Origin: Ruminococcus_G sp050944415
Lineage (GTDB): Bacteria; Bacillota; Clostridia; Lachnospirales; Lachnospiraceae
DNA: 64,000 nt
Reading direction: 5' to 3'
NCBI GenBank assembly: GCA_050944415.1
Contig: JBMNRA010000001.1
Location: 62,001 to 126,000 of the forward strand
The translations under genes and the position numbers were made by a program. Of this stretch, positions 1 through 9,016 are shown piece by piece. Below the pieces are notes generated by a model. The model was not told the origin of the DNA and did no database searches. It saw only the letters and a program-made list of their open reading frames with translations. The stretch's first letter is position 1, and each line of letters opens with the position of its first letter.

Positions 1-1177
1 CAAAATTATTTTCCACGTAGGCAATAGCACTGCTGACCGCCTCAGAGTATGCCGTTGCTCTCTGTTCTTCTTTTCTGTCCGCTTCTTCCAGGTACTCAAA
101 AAGCTGTTCCACTTTTATGGAATTATAAATTGCATCCAGATTCATATCCATTCCGCTCTTCAGGCGATAATCCGTAAGAATGTCGTGAAGACTTTTTTTC
201 AGCAAGCCTACCTCCACGTTATTCTCAGCGGCATAAGATACCAGCTGATTCAGATTCCAAAACATCTTCCGATACTTGCCCTCAGAAATCAGACGATAGG
301 CCTGTCCTGCGAAATTCTGAATTTCCCGCCTCTGCTCCATGGAAATCCGTCCGGTTTCAGACGCTGCTCCTTTCTTTCCATAATAAACCATACTGTAAGA
401 ATCCAGTGCTTCTGTCACTGCCTTTTTCAGCATATTAACTTTATAATAGACCGCACTGACACCCACAGGTCCCTCAATTCTGTTTCTGAGTTTTCCGATC
501 ATTCCATAAACATCTTCCCTCAGCCGGTTTCCCGATGATCTGATCAGGTTTGCTATCATAATCAGATTGGTATCATGATAAGGAAATATTTCCTGGTTTT
601 CCAGCAGAGATGATTTAAACGTCACAATTCTTTCACGATTTTCCTCTGAATCAGTCAATGCCACAGCAAGAAATTCTTTATCTTTTAAAAATATTTTATG
701 TTTTTCCAGATCATAAGTATTGAAAAGAAGCGTCCCCTCCTCTTTCATAAGCCGGATAAAAAAAGCGTTGCTTTCAAAATGGTGCAGTGATTTCTGCAGA
801 TTTTTCTCTCTTCTTTCACTGGCTGATTTCAACAGATTTTCCAGAAACAAGGGGGAGATTTCATCCTTCAAAATATAATTATCCGCCTGCAGTTTGATGG
901 CCTCCCTTGCAAATTCAAAATCACTGTGACAGGTGAGCATAAATACGTCAATGTCCGGATAAGTCTCCTTTATTTTTTTCAGCAATTCCAGCCCTGTCAT
1001 TTTAGGCATAGTAATATCCGCAAATACCAGATCAGGTTTTCTCTGTTCTATGATTTCCAGCGCTTTTCTTCCGGAACCTACGCTGCCGATCACTTCATAG
1101 TCGCCGCTGCAGCTCTCTATCATCCGGGAAATATATTTCCGAATGGGAACTTCGTCATCCACGATCAGGATTTTCAT
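1..1177 (-). CDS. Response regulator, YesN/AraC type (3' end cut by window edge)
   Basis: Two-component response regulator, partner of the histidine kinase just upstream. Translation from the ATG at 1177 begins MKILIVDDEVPIRKYI, a receiver domain with acidic residues D7/D8 and the likely phospho-acceptor D54 in the FADITMPKM context. A middle segment with no clear family follows, and near position 1 the frame reaches AIAYVENNF, which resembles the first helix of an AraC-type DNA-binding domain; the rest lies outside the window. The start overlaps the 3' end of the kinase gene by 23 nt, so the two are translationally coupled. It lies downstream of the sulfatase genes and is the best candidate for the activator that binds the 21-bp-spaced repeats at 14963-14994 (inference). 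Confidence 0.9.
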   Translation of the reverse strand, partial: MKILIVDDEVPIRKYISRMIESCSGDYEVIGSVGSGRKALEIIEQRKPDLVFADITMPKMTGLELLKKIKETYPDIDVFMLTCHSDFEFAREAIKLQADNYILKDEISPLFLENLLKSASERREKNLQKSLHHFESNAFFIRLMKEEGTLLFNTYDLEKHKIFLKDKEFLAVALTDSEENRERIVTFKSSLLENQEIFPYHDTNLIMIANLIRSSGNRLREDVYGMIGKLRNRIEGPVGVSAVYYKVNMLKKAVTEALDSYSMVYYGKKGAASETGRISMEQRREIQNFAGQAYRLISEGKYRKMFWNLNQLVSYAAENNVEVGLLKKSLHDILTDYRLKSGMDMNLDAIYNSIKVEQLFEYLEEADRKEEQRATAYSEAVSSAIAYVENNF

Positions 1178-2966
1178 CCGCTTCCACCTCTTTTCTACAG
1201 TATACCGACATATAGTCGGAAAAACGCAGCGTAACCTCCGTCCCTATCTTTTCCTCGCTGTGAACGGAAATACCCGCTCTCTCCCCGTAAATCAGCTTCA
1301 GGCGGCTTGTCACATTCTGAAGGCCGACTCCGTGATGAGAATTTGGAGTTCTTTTTCCTTCCATTATCATGGTTACCTGCTCCTGCGTCATCCCTTCTCC
1401 ATTGTCGCTGGTGACAATCAGCAGATCCGGACCGCTTACATATACCCGAATCCTTATAGTGCCATTGTCTTCTTTTTCGGCAAATCCATGAAACAGAGCA
1501 TTGCCTACCACCGGCTGAAGAATCATCCTGGGAATCAGCACATGCCTGCACTCTTCATTCATATCCACTCTCAGCAGGAATTTTTTGTCAAACCGGTACT
1601 CCATAATGGCCATATAATGCATGACCAGTTCAATCTCGTCATAAACCGGCACAAACTGCTTGTCCACCATCATGGGAATTTTAAGCAGGGCATTAAAATC
1701 CTCCAGCATGGACATGGCTTTTTTATACTCGCCCAATGCGATAAGGCTTTTTAAGGTAAGCAGTGTATTGCGTACAAAGTGGGGCTCAATCTGGGCCTGC
1801 AGAAAATCAAATTCCGCTTTTCTCTTTTTTCTTTCATTGACTCTGATGTCATGAATCAGTTCCTCAATTCTCTCCAGCAGTTTGTTAAAACTCTCTGTAA
1901 TGATATTGATCTCCACATATTCCTGCTGAATGGGAATACCCGTCTGCTCATTTTGAGTTCCCAGCTGCAGATTTTTAATTTCCCGTGAAAAACCTGTCAG
2001 AGAGTTTGTGATCTTATTGATCAGCAGATAATCCAGTCCAAGCATCACCAGAAAACATCCGGCAATTCCCAGAAACGCCAGCAGTATGATCCTGGAATAC
2101 TCCTTCAGCTTGCTGCTGAAATCCAGCTCCTCCACAAAGGTCCAGTCATTTTGTGTATTCCTGTAGTTGGAAATCAGCACTGCCTTTCCCTGCTTTGTCG
2201 TCATGGTATAGGAATTAAAAGGAGCCACATTTTTCTCAAATGTAGGCATGTAATAGAAAGAGAAGCCAATGACACGCAGATTTGAGTGACTGATCACCGT
2301 TCCGTTTTCATCCAGAATATAGATAACATTATCCTCATTCAGAGCGTTTTTATAACTCTGATACAGAGTTTCCTGTGAGGTACTGATAACCACAATTCCC
2401 GCCGGACTGTGGTTTTCATCATAAACAGTTTTTCCAAGAGATAAGAAAATCCCGCTTTCCAGATCTTCCCTGTCAGAAAAATTCATATACCAGCTTTCCT
2501 TTTTAGCGCCGCTGATCAGCTGCGTATACCAGGCGGTCTTTTTCAGGGCCACCACCCGACTCATGTCATCATCCGACGTATAAACCTGATTTTCTCTGAA
2601 AATAATATCTACCACCGAACTGACACCCATATTGGAAAAATACTGATTTGCTTCTTCCATTACCACATTTGCCTTTTCTTTTGTAAATGCTTTATCCCCC
2701 TGTTCCTCCAGGCATGACTGGATTTCTCCATACAGGCGATCCATGGTATTGCTCATGGCGTTCATATTCAGCTGATTCAAATCACTGATCTGCTGGAGCA
2801 TTTCCACTCTGGACTTTCCCAGTTCATCGCGGATAAAAGATAGGGCACAGGCTGAAACAACCAGCATTCCAATCATAATCACAATCAGATTCCCACAGAT
2901 AATCCGGGGCAGCAAAAGTCCCTTCAGACTCTTCAGTTTCCTTTTCCCTGTCCATTTTCTTCTCAT
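1155..2966 (-). CDS. Sensor histidine kinase, YesM family with extracellular sensor domain
   Basis: Membrane sensor kinase of 603 aa. A transmembrane helix near residues 20-45 is followed by an extracellular domain of about 245 aa (dCache-like by size and position), a second helix near 292-316, a HAMP-like linker, a His_kinase domain and a C-terminal ATPase domain. The H-box reads QIEPHFVRNTL with H396 as phospho-acceptor; the usual family sequence is QINPHFLYNTL. The N-box reads PVVGNALFHG, with Asn kept but the usual preceding Glu changed to Gly. The G-box SDNGEGM is intact. The ribosome site AAAGGAG lies 5 nt before the ATG. The gene sits 65 nt after the sulfatase maturase, with a hairpin between, so it probably senses the substrate or product of that locus. 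Confidence 0.93.
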   Translation of the reverse strand: MRRKWTGKRKLKSLKGLLLPRIICGNLIVIMIGMLVVSACALSFIRDELGKSRVEMLQQISDLNQLNMNAMSNTMDRLYGEIQSCLEEQGDKAFTKEKANVVMEEANQYFSNMGVSSVVDIIFRENQVYTSDDDMSRVVALKKTAWYTQLISGAKKESWYMNFSDREDLESGIFLSLGKTVYDENHSPAGIVVISTSQETLYQSYKNALNEDNVIYILDENGTVISHSNLRVIGFSFYYMPTFEKNVAPFNSYTMTTKQGKAVLISNYRNTQNDWTFVEELDFSSKLKEYSRIILLAFLGIAGCFLVMLGLDYLLINKITNSLTGFSREIKNLQLGTQNEQTGIPIQQEYVEINIITESFNKLLERIEELIHDIRVNERKKRKAEFDFLQAQIEPHFVRNTLLTLKSLIALGEYKKAMSMLEDFNALLKIPMMVDKQFVPVYDEIELVMHYMAIMEYRFDKKFLLRVDMNEECRHVLIPRMILQPVVGNALFHGFAEKEDNGTIRIRVYVSGPDLLIVTSDNGEGMTQEQVTMIMEGKRTPNSHHGVGLQNVTSRLKLIYGERAGISVHSEEKIGTEVTLRFSDYMSVYCRKEVEADENPDRG

Positions 2967-2988
2967 GTTTCTCCTTTATCGCCTTAAA

Positions 2989-3020
2989 GGGATGTTATAA
3001 ACGTAAATTTATAACATCCC
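2989..3020 (-). terminator. Hairpin between maturase and kinase genes
   Basis: A perfect 13-bp stem (GGGATGTTATAAA with its complement, 5-nt loop) fills the gap between the maturase stop and the kinase start. On the minus strand it is followed only by TTTAA, so it is a weak terminator or a processing and stability hairpin that would lower expression of the downstream sensor genes. Confidence 0.6.
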
Positions 3021-3031
3021 TCACTACTGTC

Positions 3032-4168
3032 CTATCCTCTTCTCTGTCTCAATATCCTGACGGCTTCTTTCAGTTCCTCCTCCCTCTCTGAGAAGAACCG
3101 ATAAATCGCCTGGCAATAATAATTTTTCAAAACACCTGTATTTCCGTCAGGCACACGATCTCTTCTGCAGCCGTTCCTGCACAGGAAACCGTACTGGCAG
3201 GCGCGGCACGCTTCCGGGACTCCGAGGGATTCCCGAATAAAGTCCCGGGCTCTTTCACTGTTCATGATATCTTCAAAGGACTGCTTTCCCACCGTTCCCA
3301 GACGCCATTCATCCAGCACGTAAAAATCGCAGGGATAAATCCCTCCATCGCCTTCCACCACAAACTGGATGCTGCAGCGGCCGTTCATATTGCATGCTTC
3401 CGGCGGTTCCCCCGTCATCAGCAGAATCCAGTTATCCAGATGGCGTATACTGGTATATTTTCCCATCTTGAAATCCGCGAACCACAGATCGAAAACATCA
3501 ATCAGAAACTGTCCGTATTCCTGAACCGATAAGCTGTAGTTTTCCTTGCCCCGCTCTTCTTTCAATGGCTCCAGACAGGGAATAAACTGGAGATAGGAGA
3601 AATTATGCTTCATAAAGAACCGGTATATTCTTTTTATTGCCATGGCATTCTGCCCCGTCACTACAGTCAGTATGTTATAATCCACATGATACCGGTCAAA
3701 AAGTTCCGCAGTCTTCATGACCCTTGAAAACGTCCCTTTTCCTGCGGCGTCCACCCTGTTCTTGTCATGGACGTTGGCGGGACCGTCCAGGGACAGTCCC
3801 ACCAGAAAGTGATGGTCATGGAAAAACTGCGCCCATTTTTCATCAATCAGATACCCGTTCGTCTGGATAGCATTATGGATTCTCAGATTTTTCTTTCCGG
3901 ATTCTTCTAAAAACTTCTTCTGCCACGAAATGACCTTTTCAAAATACTCAAGTCCGGCCAGCGTAGGTTCCCCTCCCTGAAAAGCAAAACTCAGCAGATG
4001 ATCCCCGTAGGCAATTCCGCTTTTGATCAGCTTCTTTAAGGTATCTTCTTTCATCACACCCAGATCCGCTGTTTCACGCAGACTGGCTACATCATGATAA
4101 AAACAGTATCTGCATCTCATATTACATTTTGATGAAGCGGGTTTAATCAGTATATTTACCGGCGGCAT
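3032..4168 (-). CDS. Anaerobic sulfatase maturase (radical SAM/SPASM, anSME)
   Basis: Radical SAM enzyme that oxidises the active-site Cys or Ser of sulfatases to C-alpha-formylglycine without oxygen. The 378-aa protein has the radical SAM cluster motif CX3CX2C at C15, C19 and C22 near the N-terminus. The C-terminal SPASM domain supplies further cysteines for two auxiliary Fe-S clusters (around GRCSIQF, YPCDFYV, EACRACQYGFLCRNGC and YYCQ). The Asp after Cys in YPCDFYV matches the family's proposed catalytic base. Length is typical of anSME. It is the last structural gene of the sulfatase operon, and its clients are presumably the three Cys-type sulfatases upstream. Family members are also called AtsB or ChuR. 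Confidence 0.95.
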   Translation of the reverse strand: MPPVNILIKPASSKCNMRCRYCFYHDVASLRETADLGVMKEDTLKKLIKSGIAYGDHLLSFAFQGGEPTLAGLEYFEKVISWQKKFLEESGKKNLRIHNAIQTNGYLIDEKWAQFFHDHHFLVGLSLDGPANVHDKNRVDAAGKGTFSRVMKTAELFDRYHVDYNILTVVTGQNAMAIKRIYRFFMKHNFSYLQFIPCLEPLKEERGKENYSLSVQEYGQFLIDVFDLWFADFKMGKYTSIRHLDNWILLMTGEPPEACNMNGRCSIQFVVEGDGGIYPCDFYVLDEWRLGTVGKQSFEDIMNSERARDFIRESLGVPEACRACQYGFLCRNGCRRDRVPDGNTGVLKNYYCQAIYRFFSEREEELKEAVRILRQRRG

Positions 4169-4196
4169 GGTTCTTCCCCCTTATTCTGTCTTTTCT

Positions 4197-4988
4197 TTAT
4201 ACGTATTTGAAGATATTATATATATTTATCAGAATAATTACAACCATAAGCCCAATAAACAGACGATCTACCTGTTTTTCCCTGATTTTTTTATTGATGG
4301 CAGAACCTGCCAGTCCGCCCAAAACACCACATACCACCATCAGCATAATGGCAGACAGTGAAAAATCCGGTATCTGACCGCTGACAACAGTACTGAACAG
4401 ACTGGCAAATTGCGAGAACATAATAATATACAGAGAGTACTGCGCTGCCTGTTTGGTGCTCATAGAGAAAAACCAGAACAGTACCACCAGATTAATGGGA
4501 CCTCCTCCGATCCCCAGGAAAGCGGACATGATTCCCAGTATCATTCCTATGAGCACGCAGGCAGCTCTATTGCTCACATGTTTCGTTGTGATGTGTTCCC
4601 TGGCCAGAGTATACAACAAAGTACCCGCTGTAATAACCAGAAGCACCGCAGCCTGAACCGCGCCCACACGCTGGGTATTGGAAAGCCCGGAAAGAATCAG
4701 CTGGTACAGATTCTTTCCGAGAATCCCCCCTGCCGCCGCGCCTGCCGCAAGCAGAGTGCCGGTTTTTTTATCAAAATCACCGGCGCCTCCCCGGCACAGA
4801 TTTTTACCGACGGAGATCACAGACATGGACAATACCGTACACCCTGACAGAAAGCTTATGGTATTTACAGGTATGATTCCCACCGCATCCAGCACGGGCT
4901 TAATAATCACGCCGCCCCCGATCCCGCAGATGGCCCCTATGACGGAAGCACCGAAACTTACTGCCATAATGATGATATATCCAATCAT
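4197..4988 (-). CDS. TSUP-family anion exporter (TauE/SafE type)
   Basis: Integral membrane protein of 263 aa with about eight hydrophobic segments. It has the internal duplication of the TSUP family: a glycine-rich loop CGIGGGVIIKP near the start and FLGIGGGPINL in the second half. TSUP proteins carry sulfite, sulfoacetate, sulfate and related anions. Here it lies between a sulfatase gene (12 nt upstream) and the maturase (28 nt downstream), so export of sulfate or sulfite released by the sulfatases is a reasonable inference. Substrate and direction cannot be read from sequence. The ribosome site AAAGGAG lies 7 nt before the ATG. Confidence 0.88.
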   Translation of the reverse strand: MIGYIIIMAVSFGASVIGAICGIGGGVIIKPVLDAVGIIPVNTISFLSGCTVLSMSVISVGKNLCRGGAGDFDKKTGTLLAAGAAAGGILGKNLYQLILSGLSNTQRVGAVQAAVLLVITAGTLLYTLAREHITTKHVSNRAACVLIGMILGIMSAFLGIGGGPINLVVLFWFFSMSTKQAAQYSLYIIMFSQFASLFSTVVSGQIPDFSLSAIMLMVVCGVLGGLAGSAINKKIREKQVDRLFIGLMVVIILINIYNIFKYV

Positions 4989-5000
4989 ATGCTGTCTCCT

Positions 5001-6527
5001 TTAAATACCCAGCCTCTCGTATTGTTCGGCCGGAGAATCATGATCCGCCATGCATTTTTTCAGTCCGGCAATCATCTGCTTTTCCAGTTCCTCATCCTGT
5101 ATGGGATGTTCCTGCGCGTAATCCGTTTCCAGGTCGAAAAGGAGAGAATTCTGATTAAAAATCGATCTCTGATAAAACTCCTGAGAAGTATTATGAAACA
5201 TAATGATATCTGCCGGAAAACGGTAAACCGGATAATTCGTCCAGGAAAGATACCTTCCCATTTCTATCTTGTCATAGTCTTCTACATTAACCCCATCATT
5301 TGCTCCAAGGTATTGCCTGAGCATACTGGGAATTGCCGTATACAGATAAAGCGGGCGGTTTGATTCATCTTTCGCTGCCCGGAAGTAAGTATACCTTCCA
5401 TCGGTATATCCCACCTGCTTTCCAAAGTATCCGAAAACAGCGCCATCCCGTATCTTTTCTTTTTCTCTTTTCAGTAGCGGGAACACACTTTTGCCATGAA
5501 CAGGATACTGCAGTATCGTTTCATCAACACCGAAATATTCCATCAATGTAAGCATCAGATCTGTATTCTGCGTCACCGCACCGCATCTGCCTGGCTGAAT
5601 ATCCGGATGATAAATCATCAGCGGAATATGAAAAACTTCATTATAAGGAGCCATATAATTTTTTGCCATCAGTCCATGTTCCCCCAGATGGAAGCCATGA
5701 TCCGTGGTAAAAATCACCATCGTATCTTTCCACATATCATACTTGTCCATTACGTCAAGAATTTCTCCGATATGACGGTCTGTCATGGTCAGCAATGCTT
5801 TATATTTATTTCTGAGGTGCTTCGTTTCCTCTTCTGTAAAAATATTCGGCTGATAATCCGGATGGTTAAAATCTATCCCCTCGTATTCGCCCTCCTTTTC
5901 ATACAGATCCAGATAATGTTTCGGTACATCATACGGTTCATGAGGATCGAAAGACTCCACCCAAAGAAAGTAATTGTCTGCTTCGTGATTTTCCTCCAGC
6001 CAGGAAGCCGCATGATACATGGTCTTTACACTGGGATAATCATATTCTGTTTTAAACTGTCTTCTATTTGCCGCTTCTGATTCTGAGTATTCCCCCTTCC
6101 AGCCTTCCGGTCTTTTTTCCAGTCGTATCCCACTTTTATCCGGCTGTACACACCAAGGATCTCCCTCCTGACCACGATAAACATCCCAGGCTGTAAAGCC
6201 TTTCGTATAATTCTCACCGCCCGGAATCAGATAATGGGCGTGATCTGAAAATAACATGCTATGTACATTTTTCTCTTTCAACATCTGCTGCAGTGTCAGA
6301 TCATACGGTTCCATACCTCCCCAAGGTTTTTCCAAAAATGAAAGCCGCCCTGTCATGATATCCTTTCTGGCCGGCATACAGGGGGCGCTGCCGCACCAAT
6401 GGCTGTCAAAAACCATGCTTTTATGCGCCAGGCGATTCAGATTAGGTGTATAAGCAGGTTCCCGTGCTCCATAACTTTCCAACATTCTGCGGTTTACCGT
6501 ATCACAGAGTATCAGGATAGCTTTCAT
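5001..6527 (-). CDS. Sulfatase, Cys-type (first of three)
   Basis: Type I sulfatase of the alkaline-phosphatase superfamily, 508 aa, cytoplasmic because no signal peptide is seen. The formylglycine site is C50-M-P-A-R54 within APCMPARKD, the CxPxR form that anSME can modify. An N-terminal acidic metal-binding patch (LCDTVNRR) and the C-terminal metal site TTDHGFHLGEHG are both present, as is the KNY lysine after it. It is closely similar in length and motifs to the sulfatase at 9017-10549 and is probably a paralogue. Its ATG overlaps the stop of the neighbouring sulfatase in ATGA, so the two are translationally coupled. The substrate is unknown, but cytoplasmic location beside an ABC importer suggests a small imported organosulfate. 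Confidence 0.94.
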   Translation of the reverse strand: MKAILILCDTVNRRMLESYGAREPAYTPNLNRLAHKSMVFDSHWCGSAPCMPARKDIMTGRLSFLEKPWGGMEPYDLTLQQMLKEKNVHSMLFSDHAHYLIPGGENYTKGFTAWDVYRGQEGDPWCVQPDKSGIRLEKRPEGWKGEYSESEAANRRQFKTEYDYPSVKTMYHAASWLEENHEADNYFLWVESFDPHEPYDVPKHYLDLYEKEGEYEGIDFNHPDYQPNIFTEEETKHLRNKYKALLTMTDRHIGEILDVMDKYDMWKDTMVIFTTDHGFHLGEHGLMAKNYMAPYNEVFHIPLMIYHPDIQPGRCGAVTQNTDLMLTLMEYFGVDETILQYPVHGKSVFPLLKREKEKIRDGAVFGYFGKQVGYTDGRYTYFRAAKDESNRPLYLYTAIPSMLRQYLGANDGVNVEDYDKIEMGRYLSWTNYPVYRFPADIIMFHNTSQEFYQRSIFNQNSLLFDLETDYAQEHPIQDEELEKQMIAGLKKCMADHDSPAEQYERLGI

Positions 6528-7873
6528 ATCTTTATTCCTCCTTGCTGCTTATGAAAAATCTCAGGTGTATAATGTTCAAAACATTCTATATTCTTAATCA
6601 GACATTCTCCCATATAAATACATATATCCTCATAAGCGGGATCATCAATCAGATTATGATTTTCATCCGGATCCACCGACAGATCATAAAGAAATTCTTC
6701 TGTGTAATGATCAGATTTTATATCTCTGAATCCATTCATCGATGGATCTGACACAGAATATTTAAATCGCCCATCGCAAACAGCTCTTCCCACCTGTGCT
6801 TCACTGATCTGAATAAACACATTCTGCCTCCATTCATGTACCCGATCCCCTCTCAGGAAAGGCATCAGAGACCTCCCATGATAATGCGCAGGTACTCTTT
6901 CTCCGGCAATATCCAGAATCGTAGCCGGTAAATCTAACAGACTAAACAGATGATCTTTTTCTTTTATTCCCTGTTTTACCCCCGGGCCATGTACTACAAA
7001 GGGAATTCTGGTACATGCCTCATGACAGGAACGTTTATATTCTTCATTTCTGGTGCGGAAATGACTTCCGTGATCCGAAGTAAAAAAGATCACTGTATCG
7101 TCATACATATTTGTCTCTTTTAATTTTCTTACCACTCTTCCCAGATTTTCATCAATTCTTTTAATAATTCCATAATAATCTGGAAGATTCTCTTCCCAGT
7201 CACCCATTCCCGGACGGCACTTCAGATCCCCCGGCACCCAGGCATCCCGATATTTTTCGGCATATCCGTCAGGCGCCACATATCGGTTCATACAGTTCTG
7301 ATGATGCGGTTCAATCAAAGACATCATCAAAAAAAATGGCTTCCTTTCTTTTTGATTCTGCTCATCCAGAAACTCAAGAAGCAAATCCGTCAAAAAATCA
7401 GGACGATACCTATTTTTAAATCCGACACGCTGATTATTTTCATCATAAAGCTGTCCTTCATAAGGAAGCGATGAAAATTCCAAAACATCTACAGCCTTCC
7501 AGTAATCCTTATACCCCAGCCTCAAATCCTTCGGAACCGGTCCATCCGTAGACAATGACCAATGTGTTTTTCCAATATAGCCGGTTTTATATCCTGCTCT
7601 GTTCAGATATTCCGCCAGACTTGTAATTTTCTTCGGATCTATCTGACAACAATTATGAAAAAAATTTGCAGCCGTTGGATACATCCCCGTCTGGATAGCC
7701 ACCCGTGCGGGGCCGCACACCGGCTGACACGTATACGTTTTCTCAAACACCATGCCGTCCGCCGCCAGGACATCCAGATTCGGCGTCAGATTTAAATTGG
7801 GATTATAGCAGCCACAGGTGTCCCACCGCTGCTGGTCTGTAAAGAAAACCAGAATATTCGGCTTCTTCTCCAT
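6524..7873 (-). CDS. Sulfatase, Cys-type (second of three)
   Basis: Type I sulfatase of about 449 aa using the ATG at 7873; a GTG three codons upstream is possible. It starts MEKKPNILVFFTDQQRWD, where the TDQQ acidic patch supplies metal ligands, and carries the formylglycine site CGPAR in TCQPVCGPARVAIQTG (Cys near residue 53). The second metal site is FFTSDHGSHF. It is shorter than and clearly different from the two roughly 510-aa sulfatases of the same operon, so it probably acts on a different bond or at another step. No signal peptide is seen. It overlaps the next gene by 4 nt and follows the URO-D-like gene by 22 nt. Confidence 0.94.
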   Translation of the reverse strand: MEKKPNILVFFTDQQRWDTCGCYNPNLNLTPNLDVLAADGMVFEKTYTCQPVCGPARVAIQTGMYPTAANFFHNCCQIDPKKITSLAEYLNRAGYKTGYIGKTHWSLSTDGPVPKDLRLGYKDYWKAVDVLEFSSLPYEGQLYDENNQRVGFKNRYRPDFLTDLLLEFLDEQNQKERKPFFLMMSLIEPHHQNCMNRYVAPDGYAEKYRDAWVPGDLKCRPGMGDWEENLPDYYGIIKRIDENLGRVVRKLKETNMYDDTVIFFTSDHGSHFRTRNEEYKRSCHEACTRIPFVVHGPGVKQGIKEKDHLFSLLDLPATILDIAGERVPAHYHGRSLMPFLRGDRVHEWRQNVFIQISEAQVGRAVCDGRFKYSVSDPSMNGFRDIKSDHYTEEFLYDLSVDPDENHNLIDDPAYEDICIYMGECLIKNIECFEHYTPEIFHKQQGGIKI

Positions 7874-7895
7874 AATCCTCACCTGCCTTTTCTTA

Positions 7896-8999
7896 TCAAT
7901 TTCGATTAGGATATTTTTTTACCCAATCAAATACTTCTTTTATCGTATCCGGGCTGCATCCCGGCGGCATAACTCCTGCAGATGTAAGTACAATCCCTCT
8001 GTGATGAGGAAGCCGTGAAAACTGACTTTCAATATATGTGATAATCTTTTCCGCATCATTTTCTACCCATTGTCCCGCACCGCAGCCTCCAATAAAACAC
8101 TTATCCGGACATGCAGCACGGCCTTCTGTCAATGTAGCCGCGCCGAAAGGCGGCGGTGTAAAAGCTTCCTGTGCCTGATTTGGCAGTTGTGCCAGATCCG
8201 CAAGCAGCAGTTTTAAATGACCGCACATATGATATGCCACCGGATATCCGGCTTCCTGCATTATTTGCGTATATTTTTTCAGATCCGGCACACAGTATTC
8301 GCGAAACTGAGCCGGAGATAATGTAGTGGTTGAAGTGTTTTCTTCTATATATAAAATATCAGCCGGACTATGCTCAGCGGCTACCTGCACTCTTTTCTGA
8401 CACCACTGGTCTTCAGCCTCAAACAGAGCTTCAATTTCATCCTGATAATCTGCCAAAAGCAGGTGCCCCTGTGCAATTCCTGCCAGATATTCCAGATAAT
8501 ACATGAAAGGAGTTTCCACAACAACTTCAGAAACAACTGCATCCTGCCCGCATTCTTTATACTGTGCCTTTGCTCTTTCATTGGCTTCTTTGTCAAAAAC
8601 AAATTCACTGCTGTCATACCACTCTGTCATGATCTTAATATCTTCCAGTGTTTTTATACACATATCGACGGGATGCATGGATTCTGTTTCCGGATCAATT
8701 TTTTTCTTATTTATACATGTACCATATTTTGTTATATACGTAATTGTAATATCTCCATTTTTATTGCTTTTTTCTATACCGGCTCCGTTTTTAAACCTCA
8801 GTTTCCCGGAAGGCTGAATCCATTCATGCCGGTCACCGCCCACATATTTCTGCAGCTGGGAAACTGTCATATTGTTAAACGGCTCTTTTTGATACTTCGG
8901 ATAGGCGGAACCCAGCTTAGCCCACACTGGTATTCTATCCACTGGTTTCATCTGCAACGCGGCCAGCCAGCGTTCTTTTGCGGTCATAGTTTCTTTCAT
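7896..8999 (-). CDS. URO-D-fold protein, cobalamin-methyltransferase-like (MtaA/CmuA family)
   Basis: A 367-aa protein of the uroporphyrinogen decarboxylase superfamily. True HemE enzymes work in heme synthesis, whereas the methyltransferase branch (MtaA, MtbA, CmuA) moves methyl groups between corrinoid proteins and thiols using a Zn bound by His-x-Cys plus a distant Cys. This protein has HMCGH near residue 273 and Cys-rich GGCGAGQW about 50 residues later, consistent with the Zn-binding branch. N-terminal MTAKERWLAAL and the IPVW stretch are typical of the superfamily. It lies inside the sulfatase operon with 22-nt and 17-nt gaps. A demethylation step on a methylated sulfated substrate is inference; no corrinoid protein is seen nearby. 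Confidence 0.8.
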   Translation of the reverse strand: MKETMTAKERWLAALQMKPVDRIPVWAKLGSAYPKYQKEPFNNMTVSQLQKYVGGDRHEWIQPSGKLRFKNGAGIEKSNKNGDITITYITKYGTCINKKKIDPETESMHPVDMCIKTLEDIKIMTEWYDSSEFVFDKEANERAKAQYKECGQDAVVSEVVVETPFMYYLEYLAGIAQGHLLLADYQDEIEALFEAEDQWCQKRVQVAAEHSPADILYIEENTSTTTLSPAQFREYCVPDLKKYTQIMQEAGYPVAYHMCGHLKLLLADLAQLPNQAQEAFTPPPFGAATLTEGRAACPDKCFIGGCGAGQWVENDAEKIITYIESQFSRLPHHRGIVLTSAGVMPPGCSPDTIKEVFDWVKKYPNRN

Positions 9000-9016
9000 T
9001 CCAATTGTCCTTTCTT

